This document shows, piece by piece, positions 24,678-35,290 of a DNA stretch of 64,000 nucleotides. The first letter of the stretch is position 1. Each line of letters begins with the position of its first letter. Source of the DNA: Rhodospirillales bacterium (GTDB taxonomy: Bacteria; Pseudomonadota; Alphaproteobacteria; Rhodospirillales; Shumkoniaceae); the NCBI GenBank assembly GCA_018432935.1, contig JAHDSF010000004.1, positions 124,001-188,000 on the forward strand. Reading direction: 5' to 3'. The notes beneath the pieces were generated by a model. It was not told where the DNA came from and ran no database searches. It saw only the letters and a program-made list of their open reading frames with translations. The position numbers and the translations under genes were made by a program.

Positions 24678-25850
24678 TCAAGCCCTTTCGGGCAGTACCC
24701 GGATTGCTTCCGCCAGCGCCATGTAGAGATGGTAGAGGATGCGGGTGGGCACCTCGGTCTCGAGTGGCGCGCCGTCGCGGGTGATGCGGTTGCACCAGGC
24801 GCCGCTGGTCGTGTCGATGTAGTGGCGGAACATCGCGTCAAGGTGTCGCTGCGCCCGCATCCTGGCATCCTCGTCGCCAAGGAATTCCCAACGAGCCAGG
24901 AACGCCTTGATGGCCTCGGTCTGTGGCCACAGGATCTTCGAAGGCGTCAGCACGCTGCCGTCGGCGGCCACCTCATCGTAGGCCGCAAGCGGCAACGCCG
25001 GATCGTTTTCCACACCGTGCCGCACGGCAAAGCCGTACAGGGAGTCGGCGATCGGCAGCACCGCATCGTCGCCGCTGAGGCGGCGGTAGTGCAGCAGCAG
25101 CCAAGTCCATTCGAAGTGATGGCCCGGCTCGCGCACGCGGCCTTGCGGCGGCGGGAAATCCGACCAGTCGCGACCCATGAACTCGCGCAGGGTGCCGTTC
25201 GCGGGATCGCGGAACTTCCGGTTCATGAGGTCGACGATGGCGGCCGCCCGCTCGAGCCAGCCGCGCTCGCCCGTCAGCTCGCAGGCGGCAAGCAGGCCCT
25301 CCAGCAGGTGCATGTGCGGGTTCTGCCGCCGCGGCAGCGGATAGGGCTCGCCCTCCTTCCACAGCCGCTCGTGGTAGCCGCCGTGCACGGGATCGCGCAC
25401 TTCCGCGTCGAGAAACGCCATCGTACGGCGCATCCAGTCCAGCGGCTCGGCTCTGCCCGTGACCTTGTGGTACCAGGCCATCGCCAGCAGCACGAAGCCC
25501 TGGTCGTAGGTGTCCTTGGCCGGATCGGCCCCCGGACCCTGCGGATCGCCGTCGCACCCGACGCGCATCCGCCAGCCCCCGGTCGTCTCGTCCCACAGAT
25601 GTCGGACCGCGAAGTCGTAGCACGAATCGGCCGCCGCCCGCGCCCACGGCCCGGCACCCAAGGTCGTCGCATGGGCGTAGGTGAAGAGCAGCCGCATGAT
25701 CGTCAGGCACGGCTTCGGATCCTCCGTCACCGGCCGCAGGTCGGGCCCGAGTCGGGGGAAAAAGCCGCCGTGGCGAGAATCCTGCGCGATGTCGGCCCAG
25801 GTCTTCAGGCAGGTGTTCAAGGTCCAGTCGCGCAACGGCGGCATGGGCAT
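24678..25850 (-). CDS. AGE-family sugar epimerase/isomerase
   Basis: 390 residues of the N-acylglucosamine 2-epimerase fold, an (alpha/alpha)6 barrel. Conserved segments include W-D-E-T-T-G-G-W-R-M, Q-N-P-H-M-H-L-L-E-G-L-L-A, E-P-G-H-H-F-E-W-T-W-L-L with catalytic histidines, and I-L-W-P-Q-T-E-A-I-K-A. Family members epimerise GlcNAc or isomerise mannose, mannose-6-P or cellobiose; the closest pattern is mannose isomerase-like. Start at 25850; no strong Shine-Dalgarno is visible, and an ATG six residues inside is possible. Confidence 0.88.
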   Translation of the reverse strand: MPMPPLRDWTLNTCLKTWADIAQDSRHGGFFPRLGPDLRPVTEDPKPCLTIMRLLFTYAHATTLGAGPWARAAADSCYDFAVRHLWDETTGGWRMRVGCDGDPQGPGADPAKDTYDQGFVLLAMAWYHKVTGRAEPLDWMRRTMAFLDAEVRDPVHGGYHERLWKEGEPYPLPRRQNPHMHLLEGLLAACELTGERGWLERAAAIVDLMNRKFRDPANGTLREFMGRDWSDFPPPQGRVREPGHHFEWTWLLLHYRRLSGDDAVLPIADSLYGFAVRHGVENDPALPLAAYDEVAADGSVLTPSKILWPQTEAIKAFLARWEFLGDEDARMRAQRHLDAMFRHYIDTTSGAWCNRITRDGAPLETEVPTRILYHLYMALAEAIRVLPERA

Positions 25851-25988
25851 ACCGTTATCTCCCCTCGCATCGGGTCACGATGGCCAGCCTGATACCACGA
25901 ACTCGACGATTGGGGAACGCGAGGCTTGACCGCGCCCGCCGCCCGGGCGACATGTACGGGCGCCTTTTGTCCCCGATGAGGAAAGACA

Positions 25989-26966
25989 ATGGAATACCGT
26001 CGTCTCGGCAACTCCGGCCTCAAAGTCAGCGCGCTGTCGTTCGGTTCGTGGGTGACGTTCGGGAACCAGGTTTTCGCCGACGAGGCGACCCGCTGCCTGA
26101 AGTGCGCGTTCGATGCCGGCATCAACTTCTTCGACAACGCGGAAGTCTACGCCAAGGGCCGCTCCGAGCTGATCATGGGCGAGGTGTTGAAGAAGCTGGG
26201 GCTGCCGCGCGACGAGTTCTGCGTTTCCAGCAAGGTCTTCTTCGGCAGCGCCCAGAACCCGAAGCCGAACCAGAAAGGGCTAAGCCGCAAGCATGTCATC
26301 GAGGCCTGCGAGCAGTCGCTGCGCCGCCTGCAGGTCGACTACCTCGACCTCTATTTCTGCCACCGCTCCGACCCCGAGACGCCGATCGAGGAGACGGTGC
26401 GGGCGATGAGCGACCTGGTCCGCCAGGGCAAGGTCCTGTACTGGGGCACCTCGGAGTGGCCGGCCGATGCGATCATGGCCGCCTACCGCATCGCCCGCGA
26501 GCAGTTCCTGGTTCCGCCGAGCATGGAGCAGCCGCAGTACAACCTCTTCCACCGTCAGCGGGTCGAGCAGGAGTACGCCCCCCTCTACGCCGACATCGGG
26601 CTCGGCACCACGATCTGGTCACCGCTCGCTTCGGGCGTGCTGACCGGCAAATACGCCGACGGCATGCCTGCCAATACCCGTATGGACGTGAAGGGCTATG
26701 AGTGGCTGAGCGGGAAATCGGTGACGGCGGAACGCGTCGAGGCCGCCCGTCGGATCGCTCGCATCGCTGCCGATCTCGGGACTTCGCCGGCGCGCCTCGC
26801 GGTCGCCTGGTGTCTCAAGAACCCGAACGTCAGCACAGCGATCCTCGGCGCCTCCAAGGCCGAGCAGCTGGAGGAGAACCTCGGCGCCCTCGATGTCGTG
26901 CCGCAGCTGACGGCGGAGGTCATGGCGGCGATCGAGAAGGCGGTCAAGGAATCGCGGGCCGTCTGA
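25989..26966 (+). CDS. Aldo/keto reductase (Kv-beta/YghZ-like)
   Basis: 325 residues of TIM-barrel aldo/keto reductase type. It begins M-E-Y-R-R-L-G-N-S-G-L-K-V-S, with F-F-D-N-A-E-V-Y (catalytic D, Y), K-V-F in place of the usual catalytic K-x, D-L-Y-F-C-H-R-S-D (catalytic H region), and S-P-L-A-S-G-V-L-T-G-K-Y and S-T-A-I-L-G-A-S-K near the NADPH site. The general form matches the potassium-channel beta/YghZ branch. Substrate unknown. AGGAAAG lies just upstream of the ATG. Confidence 0.9.
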   Translation: MEYRRLGNSGLKVSALSFGSWVTFGNQVFADEATRCLKCAFDAGINFFDNAEVYAKGRSELIMGEVLKKLGLPRDEFCVSSKVFFGSAQNPKPNQKGLSRKHVIEACEQSLRRLQVDYLDLYFCHRSDPETPIEETVRAMSDLVRQGKVLYWGTSEWPADAIMAAYRIAREQFLVPPSMEQPQYNLFHRQRVEQEYAPLYADIGLGTTIWSPLASGVLTGKYADGMPANTRMDVKGYEWLSGKSVTAERVEAARRIARIAADLGTSPARLAVAWCLKNPNVSTAILGASKAEQLEENLGALDVVPQLTAEVMAAIEKAVKESRAV

Positions 26967-27046
26967 CGGTTCGAACCGGGAACGAAGGATGACGGTCGTG
27001 CCCGGCTCAGGCGGTCACGGCCGGATCAGGAGACAGGAAAGGCATC

Positions 27047-28183
27047 ATGGATTTTCGTCTGTCGGACGAGCAGGAAGCCATGCGCGACATGGCGCGGCGG
27101 TTCGCGCACGAAGTGGTCGCCCCCCGCGCCGCCGAGATCGACCGCACGGCCAAGTTCGACCGCGAGCTGTACCGCCGGATGGGCGAGCTGGGCCTGCCGA
27201 CGATGACACTGCCCGAAGCGTACGGCGGCGCCGGCGTCGATTCGCTCTCCTGGTGCCTGGTCATCGAGGAACTGGCCAAGGCGTCGACCCCGGTCTGCAA
27301 CACCCTCGTGCTGTCGAAAATGACGGCCGACATCATCCACGATTTCGGCAGTGAGGCGCAGAAGCGCGAGATCCTGCCCAGGATGGCGACCGGCGAGGCG
27401 ATCTGCGCGTTCGGCCTCACCGAGCCCGGTGCCGGCTCCGATGCCGCCTCGATCCGCACCACGGCCCGCCAGGACGGGGATTCCTGGGTCATCAACGGCC
27501 AGAAGATGTTCACCACCTGCGCCTCGGTGTGCGACTGGGTGATCGTGGCCGCGACCATCGACAAGGAGCAGCGCTCGCGTGGCATCCGCTGTTTCCTGGT
27601 GCCGCGCGGCACCCCCGGCTTCGAGATCGGCAAGGAAATCGAGCTGATGGGAGTCCGCGGCGAGGGCGCCTGCCCGACCTTCTACGACGGCTGCCGGGTG
27701 CCGAAGGAGAACATGCTGGGCGCCGAAGGATTCCGGACCCTGATGAAGACCCTCGACGGGGCGCGGGCGGGAATTGCCGCGATGGCGGTCGGTCTCGCCC
27801 AGGCCGCCTTCGACGAGGCGCTCGCCTACGCCAGGGAACGCATCCAGTTCGACCGTCCGATCGCCGAGTTCCAGGCGGTGCAGTTCAAGCTCGCCGACAT
27901 GGCGGTGGAGATCGATGCCGCCCGCATGCTGACCTGGAAGGCGGCCTGGCGGCGCGATAGCGGCCTCGACTACGTGCAGGACGCCTCCCACGCCAAGCTG
28001 TTCGCCTCCGAGGTCTGCGGCCGCGCCGTCGACCAGGCGCTGCAGATCCACGGCGGCTATGGCATGACCAAGGACTATCCGATCGAGCGCTTCTACCGCG
28101 ACGCCAAGATCCACCAGATCTGGGAAGGCACCAGCGAGATCCAGCGCCTGATCATCGCCAAGCAGATCCTGAAGGGGAGCTGA
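27047..28183 (+). CDS. Acyl-CoA dehydrogenase
   Basis: 378 residues of the FAD-dependent family. Signatures: G-L-T-E-P-G-A-G-S-D (flavin), K-M-F-T-T-C-A-S-V, R-I-Q-F-D-R-P-I-A-E-F-Q-A-V-Q, I-H-G-G-Y-G-M and the catalytic glutamate in Q-I-W-E-G-T-S-E-I-Q-R. It oxidises an acyl-CoA, passing electrons to ETF. Chain length cannot be told, but the form is short-chain/branched-like. AGGAAAGG before the ATG. 80 nt after the aldo/keto reductase gene, so co-transcription is possible. Confidence 0.94.
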   Translation: MDFRLSDEQEAMRDMARRFAHEVVAPRAAEIDRTAKFDRELYRRMGELGLPTMTLPEAYGGAGVDSLSWCLVIEELAKASTPVCNTLVLSKMTADIIHDFGSEAQKREILPRMATGEAICAFGLTEPGAGSDAASIRTTARQDGDSWVINGQKMFTTCASVCDWVIVAATIDKEQRSRGIRCFLVPRGTPGFEIGKEIELMGVRGEGACPTFYDGCRVPKENMLGAEGFRTLMKTLDGARAGIAAMAVGLAQAAFDEALAYARERIQFDRPIAEFQAVQFKLADMAVEIDAARMLTWKAAWRRDSGLDYVQDASHAKLFASEVCGRAVDQALQIHGGYGMTKDYPIERFYRDAKIHQIWEGTSEIQRLIIAKQILKGS

Positions 28184-28219
28184 GGCAGAAGAGGCGAGAA
28201 AAAGCAGAAAAGAGGCCAC

Positions 28220-28272
28220 AGAAAAGGGGTCGGAGTCATTTTCCTTTGGAAAATGACTCCGACCCCTTTTCT
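28220..28272. repeat. 25-bp perfect palindrome between convergent genes
   Basis: Arms 28220-28244 and 28248-28272 are exact reverse complements with a 3-nt TTT loop. The arm carries AAAAGGGGTCGGAGTCATTT and its complement ends CCCCTTTTCT. As RNA it would be a very stable hairpin with a T-rich end, usable as terminator in both directions for the convergent genes at 28183 and 28294. The GGGGTC...TTTT wording matches a repeat seen between genes of many bacteria. Confidence 0.9.
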
Positions 28273-28293
28273 GCTCCGCTTTTTCTACTCGAT

Positions 28294-29055
28294 CTACTTG
28301 AACGCCTTCAGCAGGTTGCCGGCGGCGGTGCGCAGCAGGCCCACGTCGGCGCCGACCGCGACGAAGCTGTAGCCCCAGCCGATGTAGCGCCGCGCATCGT
28401 CCTGCACCGGCGCCAGCGTCCCGGCCGCCTTGCCGTGGGCCCGCGCGACCTCGGCGACGTGACGGATGGCGTCCTGCACCGCCGGCGTGTTCGGCTTTCC
28501 AAGATGGCCCATGCTGGCCGCGAGATCGCTGGGGCCGAGAAAGATGCCATCGACCCCCTCGACCGCGCAGATCTCCTCCAGGTTGTCGAGCGACTTGCCG
28601 GTCTCGATCTGCACGATCACGCACATCTGGCGGTCGGCGTTGGCGAAATACGAAGCATCGGCGCCGTAGGAGGCGGCGCGGTTGATGGTGGCGACGCCGC
28701 GCACGCCGGCCGGCGGATAGCGGGTGGCGGCAACCGCGGCACGGGCCTCCTCGGCGGTCTGCACCATCGGCATCAGGAACGAGCGGAAGCCGATGTCGAG
28801 CAGCCGCTTGATGATGACCGCGTCGTTCCAGGGCGGACGCACCACCGGCTCGGAGCCGCTGCCGCGCATCGCCTGCAGTTGGGACAGCAGCCCGGAGGGC
28901 TCGTTGGGCGCGTGCTCGCTGTCGAACAGGATCCAGTCGTAGCCGATCGGATTAAGGATCTCGGCGACGACGTTGCTGACGAGCGCACACCACAGCCCGA
29001 TCTGCGGACGGGATTCGGCAAGCGCGGCTTTGAAGGCGTTCGGGGTGGCGGTCAT
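28294..29055 (-). CDS. HpcH/HpaI-family aldolase
   Basis: 253 residues of the class II pyruvate-dependent aldolase family. Features: G-L-W-C-A-L, D-W-I-L-F-D-S-E-H-A-P-N with the base histidine, V-R-P-P-W-N-D, V-I-V-Q-I-E-T (metal Glu), and F-L-G-P-S-D-L-A-A-S-M-G. It would cleave a 4-hydroxy-2-oxo acid to pyruvate and an aldehyde (2,4-dihydroxyhept-2-enedioate or 2-keto-3-deoxy sugar acids). Monocistronic here, with the palindrome downstream as terminator. Confidence 0.92.
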   Translation of the reverse strand: MTATPNAFKAALAESRPQIGLWCALVSNVVAEILNPIGYDWILFDSEHAPNEPSGLLSQLQAMRGSGSEPVVRPPWNDAVIIKRLLDIGFRSFLMPMVQTAEEARAAVAATRYPPAGVRGVATINRAASYGADASYFANADRQMCVIVQIETGKSLDNLEEICAVEGVDGIFLGPSDLAASMGHLGKPNTPAVQDAIRHVAEVARAHGKAAGTLAPVQDDARRYIGWGYSFVAVGADVGLLRTAAGNLLKAFK

Positions 29056-29171
29056 GGTCTGTCCTTGCTGGAGGCTTGTTTTGCCGCGGAAAGCAGGCTC
29101 CGCGAATGTGCTCCTGTCGCGCCGCTGCTGAAAGCGCTTTTTTCAATAATCCGCCGCCGGGCCGTAACGCA

Positions 29172-29200
29172 GAACGCCCCGGCCGGGGGCCGGGGCGTTC
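29172..29200 (-). terminator. Strong hairpin after rpsD
   Basis: A 13-bp perfect stem (GAACGCCCCGGCC and its complement) with loop GGG, 22 nt downstream of the rpsD stop. No T-run follows, so termination strength is uncertain. Confidence 0.65.
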
Positions 29201-29222
29201 GCAATTCCGAAAGAGGAACCGG

Positions 29223-29840
29223 TCAGCGCGAGTAGTACTCGACCACCAGGTTCGGCTCCATCTGCACCGGGTAGGGCACGTCGCTCAGCTTGGGCAGGCG
29301 GACGAAGGTGCCGCGCATCCTCTCGAGGTCGACGTCCATGTAATCGGGAATGTCGCGCTCGCCCGATTGGGCGGCTTCCAGCACCAGGGCCATCTGCTTC
29401 GACTTCTCCCGCACTTCGACAACGTCGCCGGGACGCACAAGGTAGGACGGGATGTTGACGCGCTTGCCGTTGACCGTGACGTGGCCGTGATTGATGAACT
29501 GCCGCGCCGCGAACGGCGTCGGCACGAACTTCATGCGGTAGACGACCGCGTCCAGCCGGCGCTCGAGGATGGCGATCAGGTGCTCGGAGGTGTCGCCGGG
29601 CAGCCGCGAAGCCTCGACGTAATAGCGATGGAACTGCCGCTCGCCGATGTTGCCGTAGTAGCCCTTCAGCTTCTGCTTGGCGTTGAGCTGAATGCCATAA
29701 TCCGACGGCTTGCGGGCGCGACGCTGGCCGTGCTCGCCGGGGCGGTATTCGCGCTTGTTGATCGGGCTCTTGCCGCGGCCCCACAGGTTGACGCCGAGGC
29801 GGCGGTTGATCTTGTACTTCGAAGGCTCACGCTTGCTCAT
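29223..29840 (-). CDS. rpsD: 30S ribosomal protein S4
   Basis: 205 residues: [16 protein letters not shown], the basic N-terminal domain and an S4 RNA-binding domain ([29 protein letters not shown]). S4 binds 16S rRNA early in 30S assembly. It is single, away from the alpha operon (rpsM-rpsK-rpoA), as is usual in alphaproteobacteria. Promoter at 29940-29967. Confidence 0.98.
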   Translation of the reverse strand: MSKREPSKYKINRRLGVNLWGRGKSPINKREYRPGEHGQRRARKPSDYGIQLNAKQKLKGYYGNIGERQFHRYYVEASRLPGDTSEHLIAILERRLDAVVYRMKFVPTPFAARQFINHGHVTVNGKRVNIPSYLVRPGDVVEVREKSKQMALVLEAAQSGERDIPDYMDVDLERMRGTFVRLPKLSDVPYPVQMEPNLVVEYYSR

Positions 29841-29939
29841 GGCTGAATCCGTTTTCCGGTTATCGATGTCCCGATAGTTCCGACGCCGACATGCGCGGAC
29901 GGGGCCTATGCGACCCGCCTTCTCGGGAATGAGGCGCGG

Positions 29940-29967
29940 AGTATAGCGGCCGAAGCGCCGGAGTCAA
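29940..29967 (-). promoter_or_regulatory. Sigma-70-like promoter of rpsD
   Basis: TTGACT, 16-nt spacer, TATACT on the minus strand. The predicted start near 29933 leaves a 5' leader of about 90 nt, long enough for translational feedback by S4, although no known S4 site was recognised. Confidence 0.65.
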
Positions 29968-30004
29968 ACCGGAACCGCACGGAGGCGGCGTCCGAGCGCG
30001 CCTA

Positions 30005-31408
30005 TTAGGCCGTCCTCGGGTCGATCGGGACTGCGCCGGCAATGCCAAGCACCTCTTCGAAGGCCGCTGCCGCCGACAGCAGCGCCGCCTCGCCGCGCGG
30101 CCTGCCGATGATCTGCAGCCCGATCGGAAGCCCGTCGGCGGTGAACCCGCATGGCAGCGACAGCGCCGGGCAGGCGGTCAGCGAGATCGCGAAGGTGATC
30201 GCCAGCCAGTCGACGTAGGTCTCCATCTTCTGACCGTCGATCTCGTCGACGTAGCGCCGCTCGACGTCGTAGGGCGCGACCGTCGCCGTCGGGCACACCA
30301 GGACGTCGTAGTCCTCGAAAAAGTTGAGGGTGCGGTGGAAGATCTGCAGCCGCGTCCGCTCGGCCATCGCCACCTCGTCGGCGCCCAGGCCGAGACCCTT
30401 CTCGATGTTCCAGACGATTTCCGGCTTCAGCCGGTCACGGTGGCTCTCCAGCAGCGGTGCGAACGTCGCCGCGAAGCCGAAGGCGCGCAGGGTCTGGAAG
30501 CACTCCCGCGCATCGCCGAGCGCGATCCGGTCCTCGCTGACCGCGGCGCCTGCGCGGGCAAGCTGCTCCACCGCTCCGCCGCAGACCTCGGCCACCTCGC
30601 GCGCCACCGGCACGATCCCGAGATCGCGGCTGAAGGCGATCCTGGCGGGCAGGCGCGGAGCCTCCGCCGCGGTCCGGAAGGAGGTCGCCGGCGCGGGCAT
30701 CGACAACGGGTCGCGCGCGTCCTCGCCCGCCATGGCGTCCAGCATCAAGCCGACATCGCCGACGTTGCGCGCCATCGGCCCCTCGACCCACAGGCTTTCA
30801 AACAGAAGCCCGTTGCTCGAGCGCGGCACCCGGCCCGGACTGGGCCGCAGGCCCACCACCGAACAGAAGCCGGCCGGCGTGCGCAGCGAGCCGCCGAGGT
30901 CGGAGCCGCTCGCCAGCCACGCCATGCCGGTCGCCAGAGCCACCGCCGAGCCGCCGGAGGAGCCGGCACACGACTTGGCCGTGTTCCACGGGTTCCGGGT
31001 CCTGCCGAAAACCTCGTTGAAGGTGTTGGCCCCGGCGCCGAACTCGGGGGTGTTCGACTTGGCGAGCACGACCGCGCCGCGTTCCTCAAGCCGCGCCACG
31101 GTGAGGTCCGAGCGCGCCGGTACGTGGGCGGCGAAGATCGGTGAGCCGTAGGTGGTGCGCACGCCGCCGACGTCATTGAGGTCCTTGACCACGATCGGCA
31201 GCCCGGCCAGGCCGTCCGCGGCGCCCGCCGGCAGGTGGTCGGCGGCGTCGCGGGCCCGTTCCTCGCACAGCGTCGGCAGGGCGTTCACCAACCCGTCGAC
31301 CTCGCCGATCCGGGCGAGAGCGGCATCGATCGCCTCCTGCGGTGCGAGCTCGCCCCGGCGCAGAAGCCCCACCACCTCGCGCGCGCTCATGCGGCACAGC
31401 TCGTTCAT
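30005..31408 (-). CDS. Amidase signature family enzyme
   Basis: 467 residues. The Ser-cisSer-Lys triad is visible: K in P-I-V-V-K-D-L-N-D, cis-Ser in S-C-A-G-S-S-G-G-S-A-V-A-L-A and the nucleophile in G-S-D-L-G-G-S-L-R-T-P-A-G-F. Members hydrolyse diverse amides and include GatA; but there is no gatB/gatC near, and residues after the triad diverge, so a catabolic amidase is favoured. ATG at 31408; a frame extension to 31435 adds only basic residues. Monocistronic. Confidence 0.9.
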   Translation of the reverse strand: MNELCRMSAREVVGLLRRGELAPQEAIDAALARIGEVDGLVNALPTLCEERARDAADHLPAGAADGLAGLPIVVKDLNDVGGVRTTYGSPIFAAHVPARSDLTVARLEERGAVVLAKSNTPEFGAGANTFNEVFGRTRNPWNTAKSCAGSSGGSAVALATGMAWLASGSDLGGSLRTPAGFCSVVGLRPSPGRVPRSSNGLLFESLWVEGPMARNVGDVGLMLDAMAGEDARDPLSMPAPATSFRTAAEAPRLPARIAFSRDLGIVPVAREVAEVCGGAVEQLARAGAAVSEDRIALGDARECFQTLRAFGFAATFAPLLESHRDRLKPEIVWNIEKGLGLGADEVAMAERTRLQIFHRTLNFFEDYDVLVCPTATVAPYDVERRYVDEIDGQKMETYVDWLAITFAISLTACPALSLPCGFTADGLPIGLQIIGRPRGEAALLSAAAAFEEVLGIAGAVPIDPRTA

Positions 31409-31451
31409 GCGTTGCCTTTCACGCCTTCTGATCAACAGCTATGATCGAGTC

Positions 31452-32480
31452 ATGATGACCCTCAAGCGCCATTTCGTCACCTTCTTCCTCGCAGTGGCCG
31501 GCCTCGCGGCAGAGGCCGTCGCGGCCGCCGCCGAGGATTCCCTGGCGCTGTCGTTCCCCGTCAAGTGCACCGTCGGCGAGACCTGTTGGATCGTCCAGTA
31601 CCCCGACGTCGATCCCGCTCCCGGCCACGCCAGGGACTTCACCTGCGGCAACGCCACCTACGACGGCCACAAGGGGACCGATATCGCGATCGCAGGCGTC
31701 CGCGAGATGCGCAAGGGCGTGCCGGTCGTCGCCGCCGCGGACGGCAAGGTGGTGGGCACCCGCAACGGCGAGCGCGACGAGTACCTGAAGCGCGTCGGCA
31801 AGGATGCGGTCCGCGACAAGGAGTGCGGCAACGGTGTCCGCATCGACCACGGCGGCGGCTGGTACAGCCAGTACTGCCACATGCGGCAGGGCAGCGTCGG
31901 GGTCGCCACCGGCCAGACCGTCAGGCGCGGTGATGCGCTGGGCCTGGTGGGGCTGTCCGGCCAGGCCGACTTCGTCCATCTCCACATCCAGGTCGGACGG
32001 GGCGACAAGGTCTACGATCCCTTTCTCGGGAACGCGGTCGCCAACGACTGTGGCGGAACGCTCAAGCCCCTGTGGCGTGATGTCCCCAAGGCCGTGCTCG
32101 ACTACCGTCCCACCGCCATCTACCACGCCGGCTTCGCCGGCCTGCAGCCCAAGGAGGACGCCGTCCTGGACGGCCTGCTCGACGACGAGGTGCTGCCGGT
32201 GCGCTCGCCTGCGCTAGTCCTGTGGGCCGAGGTCTTCCACGTCAAGCGGGGGGATCGGCTGGCTCTTGCCATTCTCGGACCGAAGGGCGAAACCATCTTC
32301 TCCACCGACAAGGTGCTGCCGGCCGACAAGGCACGGATGTTCCTGTACGGCGGCAAGAAGGCATCCCGCGGGTCCTGGCCCGCGGGGGTCTATGCCGGCG
32401 AGATCGTGCTCACCCGCGACGCCGGAGTTGGCCGGGCGCCGGAACGCCACACCGCCCGCCACACCGTCACCTTGAAATAG
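31452..32480 (+). CDS. M23-family (LytM) peptidase, exported
   Basis: 342 residues. Signal peptide (F-F-L-A-V-A-G-L-A-A-E-A-V-A-A), then an M23 domain with zinc ligands H and D in G-H-K-G-T-D-I-A-I, plus H-L-H-I-Q-V, and a C-terminal beta domain (residues ~220-340) of unknown role. Cysteine pairs C-T-V-G-E-T-C and C-x-N, C-H suggest disulfides. It is probably a periplasmic peptidoglycan endopeptidase or an activator. The core M23 histidine preceding H-L-H is present as S-Q-Y-C-H. It diverges from the amidase gene; the gap is only 43 nt. No strong Shine-Dalgarno. Confidence 0.88.
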   Translation: MMTLKRHFVTFFLAVAGLAAEAVAAAAEDSLALSFPVKCTVGETCWIVQYPDVDPAPGHARDFTCGNATYDGHKGTDIAIAGVREMRKGVPVVAAADGKVVGTRNGERDEYLKRVGKDAVRDKECGNGVRIDHGGGWYSQYCHMRQGSVGVATGQTVRRGDALGLVGLSGQADFVHLHIQVGRGDKVYDPFLGNAVANDCGGTLKPLWRDVPKAVLDYRPTAIYHAGFAGLQPKEDAVLDGLLDDEVLPVRSPALVLWAEVFHVKRGDRLALAILGPKGETIFSTDKVLPADKARMFLYGGKKASRGSWPAGVYAGEIVLTRDAGVGRAPERHTARHTVTLK

Positions 32481-32488
32481 CCGCCCTG

Positions 32489-32893
32489 TCAGGGCGAGCG
32501 GCGCCGTCTGACCAGTCGCGGCGTCATCCGCAGCATGCGGCGGGAACGCTCCGACGGCGGCGCCTTTCGGGCGTCGGCGATCACCGGTTCGAACAGGTCG
32601 GCAGCAGCGGCCCGGTTATCGCGCCGCATGGCGATGGCGCGCAAGGTTCGCAGGACGGTGGGGTCACGATCCGGCGGACGCTCGCCGCGCAGCAGGTGGA
32701 TGCGCGCAATGGCCGCAAGCTCGCGATCGATGGGACGGGCGATGCGGCGGTTATCGCACCAGCGCAGATAGGCGGCGACCGCCCACGGGTGGGCCGGCAG
32801 CGCCTGCAGGCGGTGCCTCTTGCACCACGACGCGAAATCCCGCCACGCCCGGTCGCTCTGCCCGCGGCGAAGGTCAGGTCTGCTTCGTGCCAC
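32489..32893 (-). CDS. Orphan tyrosine-recombinase core-binding (SAM-like) domain protein
   Basis: 134 residues starting at GTG 32893, 20 nt inside the EamA gene. R-A-W-R-D-F-A-S-W-C-K-R-H-R-L-Q-A-L-P-A-H-P-W-A-V-A-A-Y-L-R-W-C and L-A-A-I-A-R-I-H-L-L-R-G-E followed by D-P-T-V-L-R-T-L-R-A-I are the helical N-terminal DNA-clamp domain of site-specific integrases. No catalytic R/H/R/Y domain follows; the sequence ends in a basic tail (R-R-M-L-R-M-T-P-R-L-V-R-R-R-R). The frame is intact and translationally linked to the upstream gene, so a decayed integrase or a domesticated DNA-binding protein are both possible. Confidence 0.65.
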   Translation of the reverse strand: MARSRPDLRRGQSDRAWRDFASWCKRHRLQALPAHPWAVAAYLRWCDNRRIARPIDRELAAIARIHLLRGERPPDRDPTVLRTLRAIAMRRDNRAAAADLFEPVIADARKAPPSERSRRMLRMTPRLVRRRRSP

Positions 32894-33766
32894 CTCGGTA
32901 CTCCCGTCGTAGGATGTAGAGGCCGCTGGCCGCAATGATGGCCGCCCCCAGCACCGTCCAGCCATCCGGCAGGTCGCCGAAGAAGAAGTAGCCGGCTGCG
33001 GTCGCCCACAGCAGCCGGGTGTAGTCGAATGGCGAGACGACCGCCGCCGGCGCCGCCTCGAAGGCGAGAATCAGCAGGTAGTGGCTGAGCGCCCCGACCA
33101 CCCCCAGCCCCACCATCAAGCCCCAGTCGAAGGCAGTCGGGGGCGTCCAGGAGAAGGGCACGAGAACCGTCATCACCAGGCTGCCGATGAACGCGGTGAT
33201 CACGATCGTGGTGACGGCGTCGTCGCTTCGGCTGAGCGCCCGCGTGGCGATCATGTAGAGGCCGTAGCACAGGGCTGCGGCGAGAGGGAACAGTGCCCCG
33301 ACCTGCATCATGCCCGTGCCCGGCCGGATGATCACGAGCGCCCCCGCGAATCCCGCTGCAACGCCGACCCAACGGTCGAAGCCGACCCGTTCCCCGAGTA
33401 GCGGCATCGAAAAGGCGGTCACGGCGATGGGCGCCATGAAGAAGACGGCGCTCGCGTCGGCGAGGGGGATCAAGGTCACGCCCTTCGTGAACAGCAGCGT
33501 CGCCCCCACCAGGAGGGCGGAACGGACGAGCTGCAATCCGGGCCGCCTGGTCCTGAGCGCGCGCCCGAAGCGGCGCCCCAGCAGAACCACCAGCACCAGC
33601 AGGTGAAAAACGTAGCGCGCCCAGACCACCTCGGTCACGGGATACCTGGCGCCGAGGTGCTTGATGGTGGTGTCCATCGCCACGAACAGCATGACGGCGA
33701 CGAGCATGAGAACGATGCCCCGGAGATGCCCGACGGCACCGCGGGCGGGCACCGACTCGGCGTCGG

Positions 33767-33770
<4 letters not shown>
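32874..33770 (-). CDS. EamA (DMT)-family membrane transporter
   Basis: 298 residues with ten predicted helices in two EamA repeats (residues ~15-145 and ~155-290); features such as A-M-D-T-T-I-K-H-L-G and F-D-Y-T-R-L-L-W-A-T in repeat 2 are typical. Members export amino acids, nucleosides or other metabolites; the substrate is not known here. The ATG overlaps the stop of the LuxO-like regulator (ATGA), so expression of this exporter is coupled to the regulator. Confidence 0.9.
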
Positions 33771-35173
<1,403 letters not shown>

Positions 35174-35290
35174 GTACGCACGTCCTTCTGGAATTCCAAG
35201 GGTGACCGTACCTCGCGGGAGCGGCGGCGGCAAACCGAATTTGGCTCAAATCGTCGACAGCTGGGCACCCCTATCGGAACCTGGGCTCGG

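Noticed and set aside
32489-32893. Integrated element boundary around the integrase-like fragment
   Set aside because: No direct repeats, tRNA, change in base composition or phage genes were seen; the gene is operon-linked.
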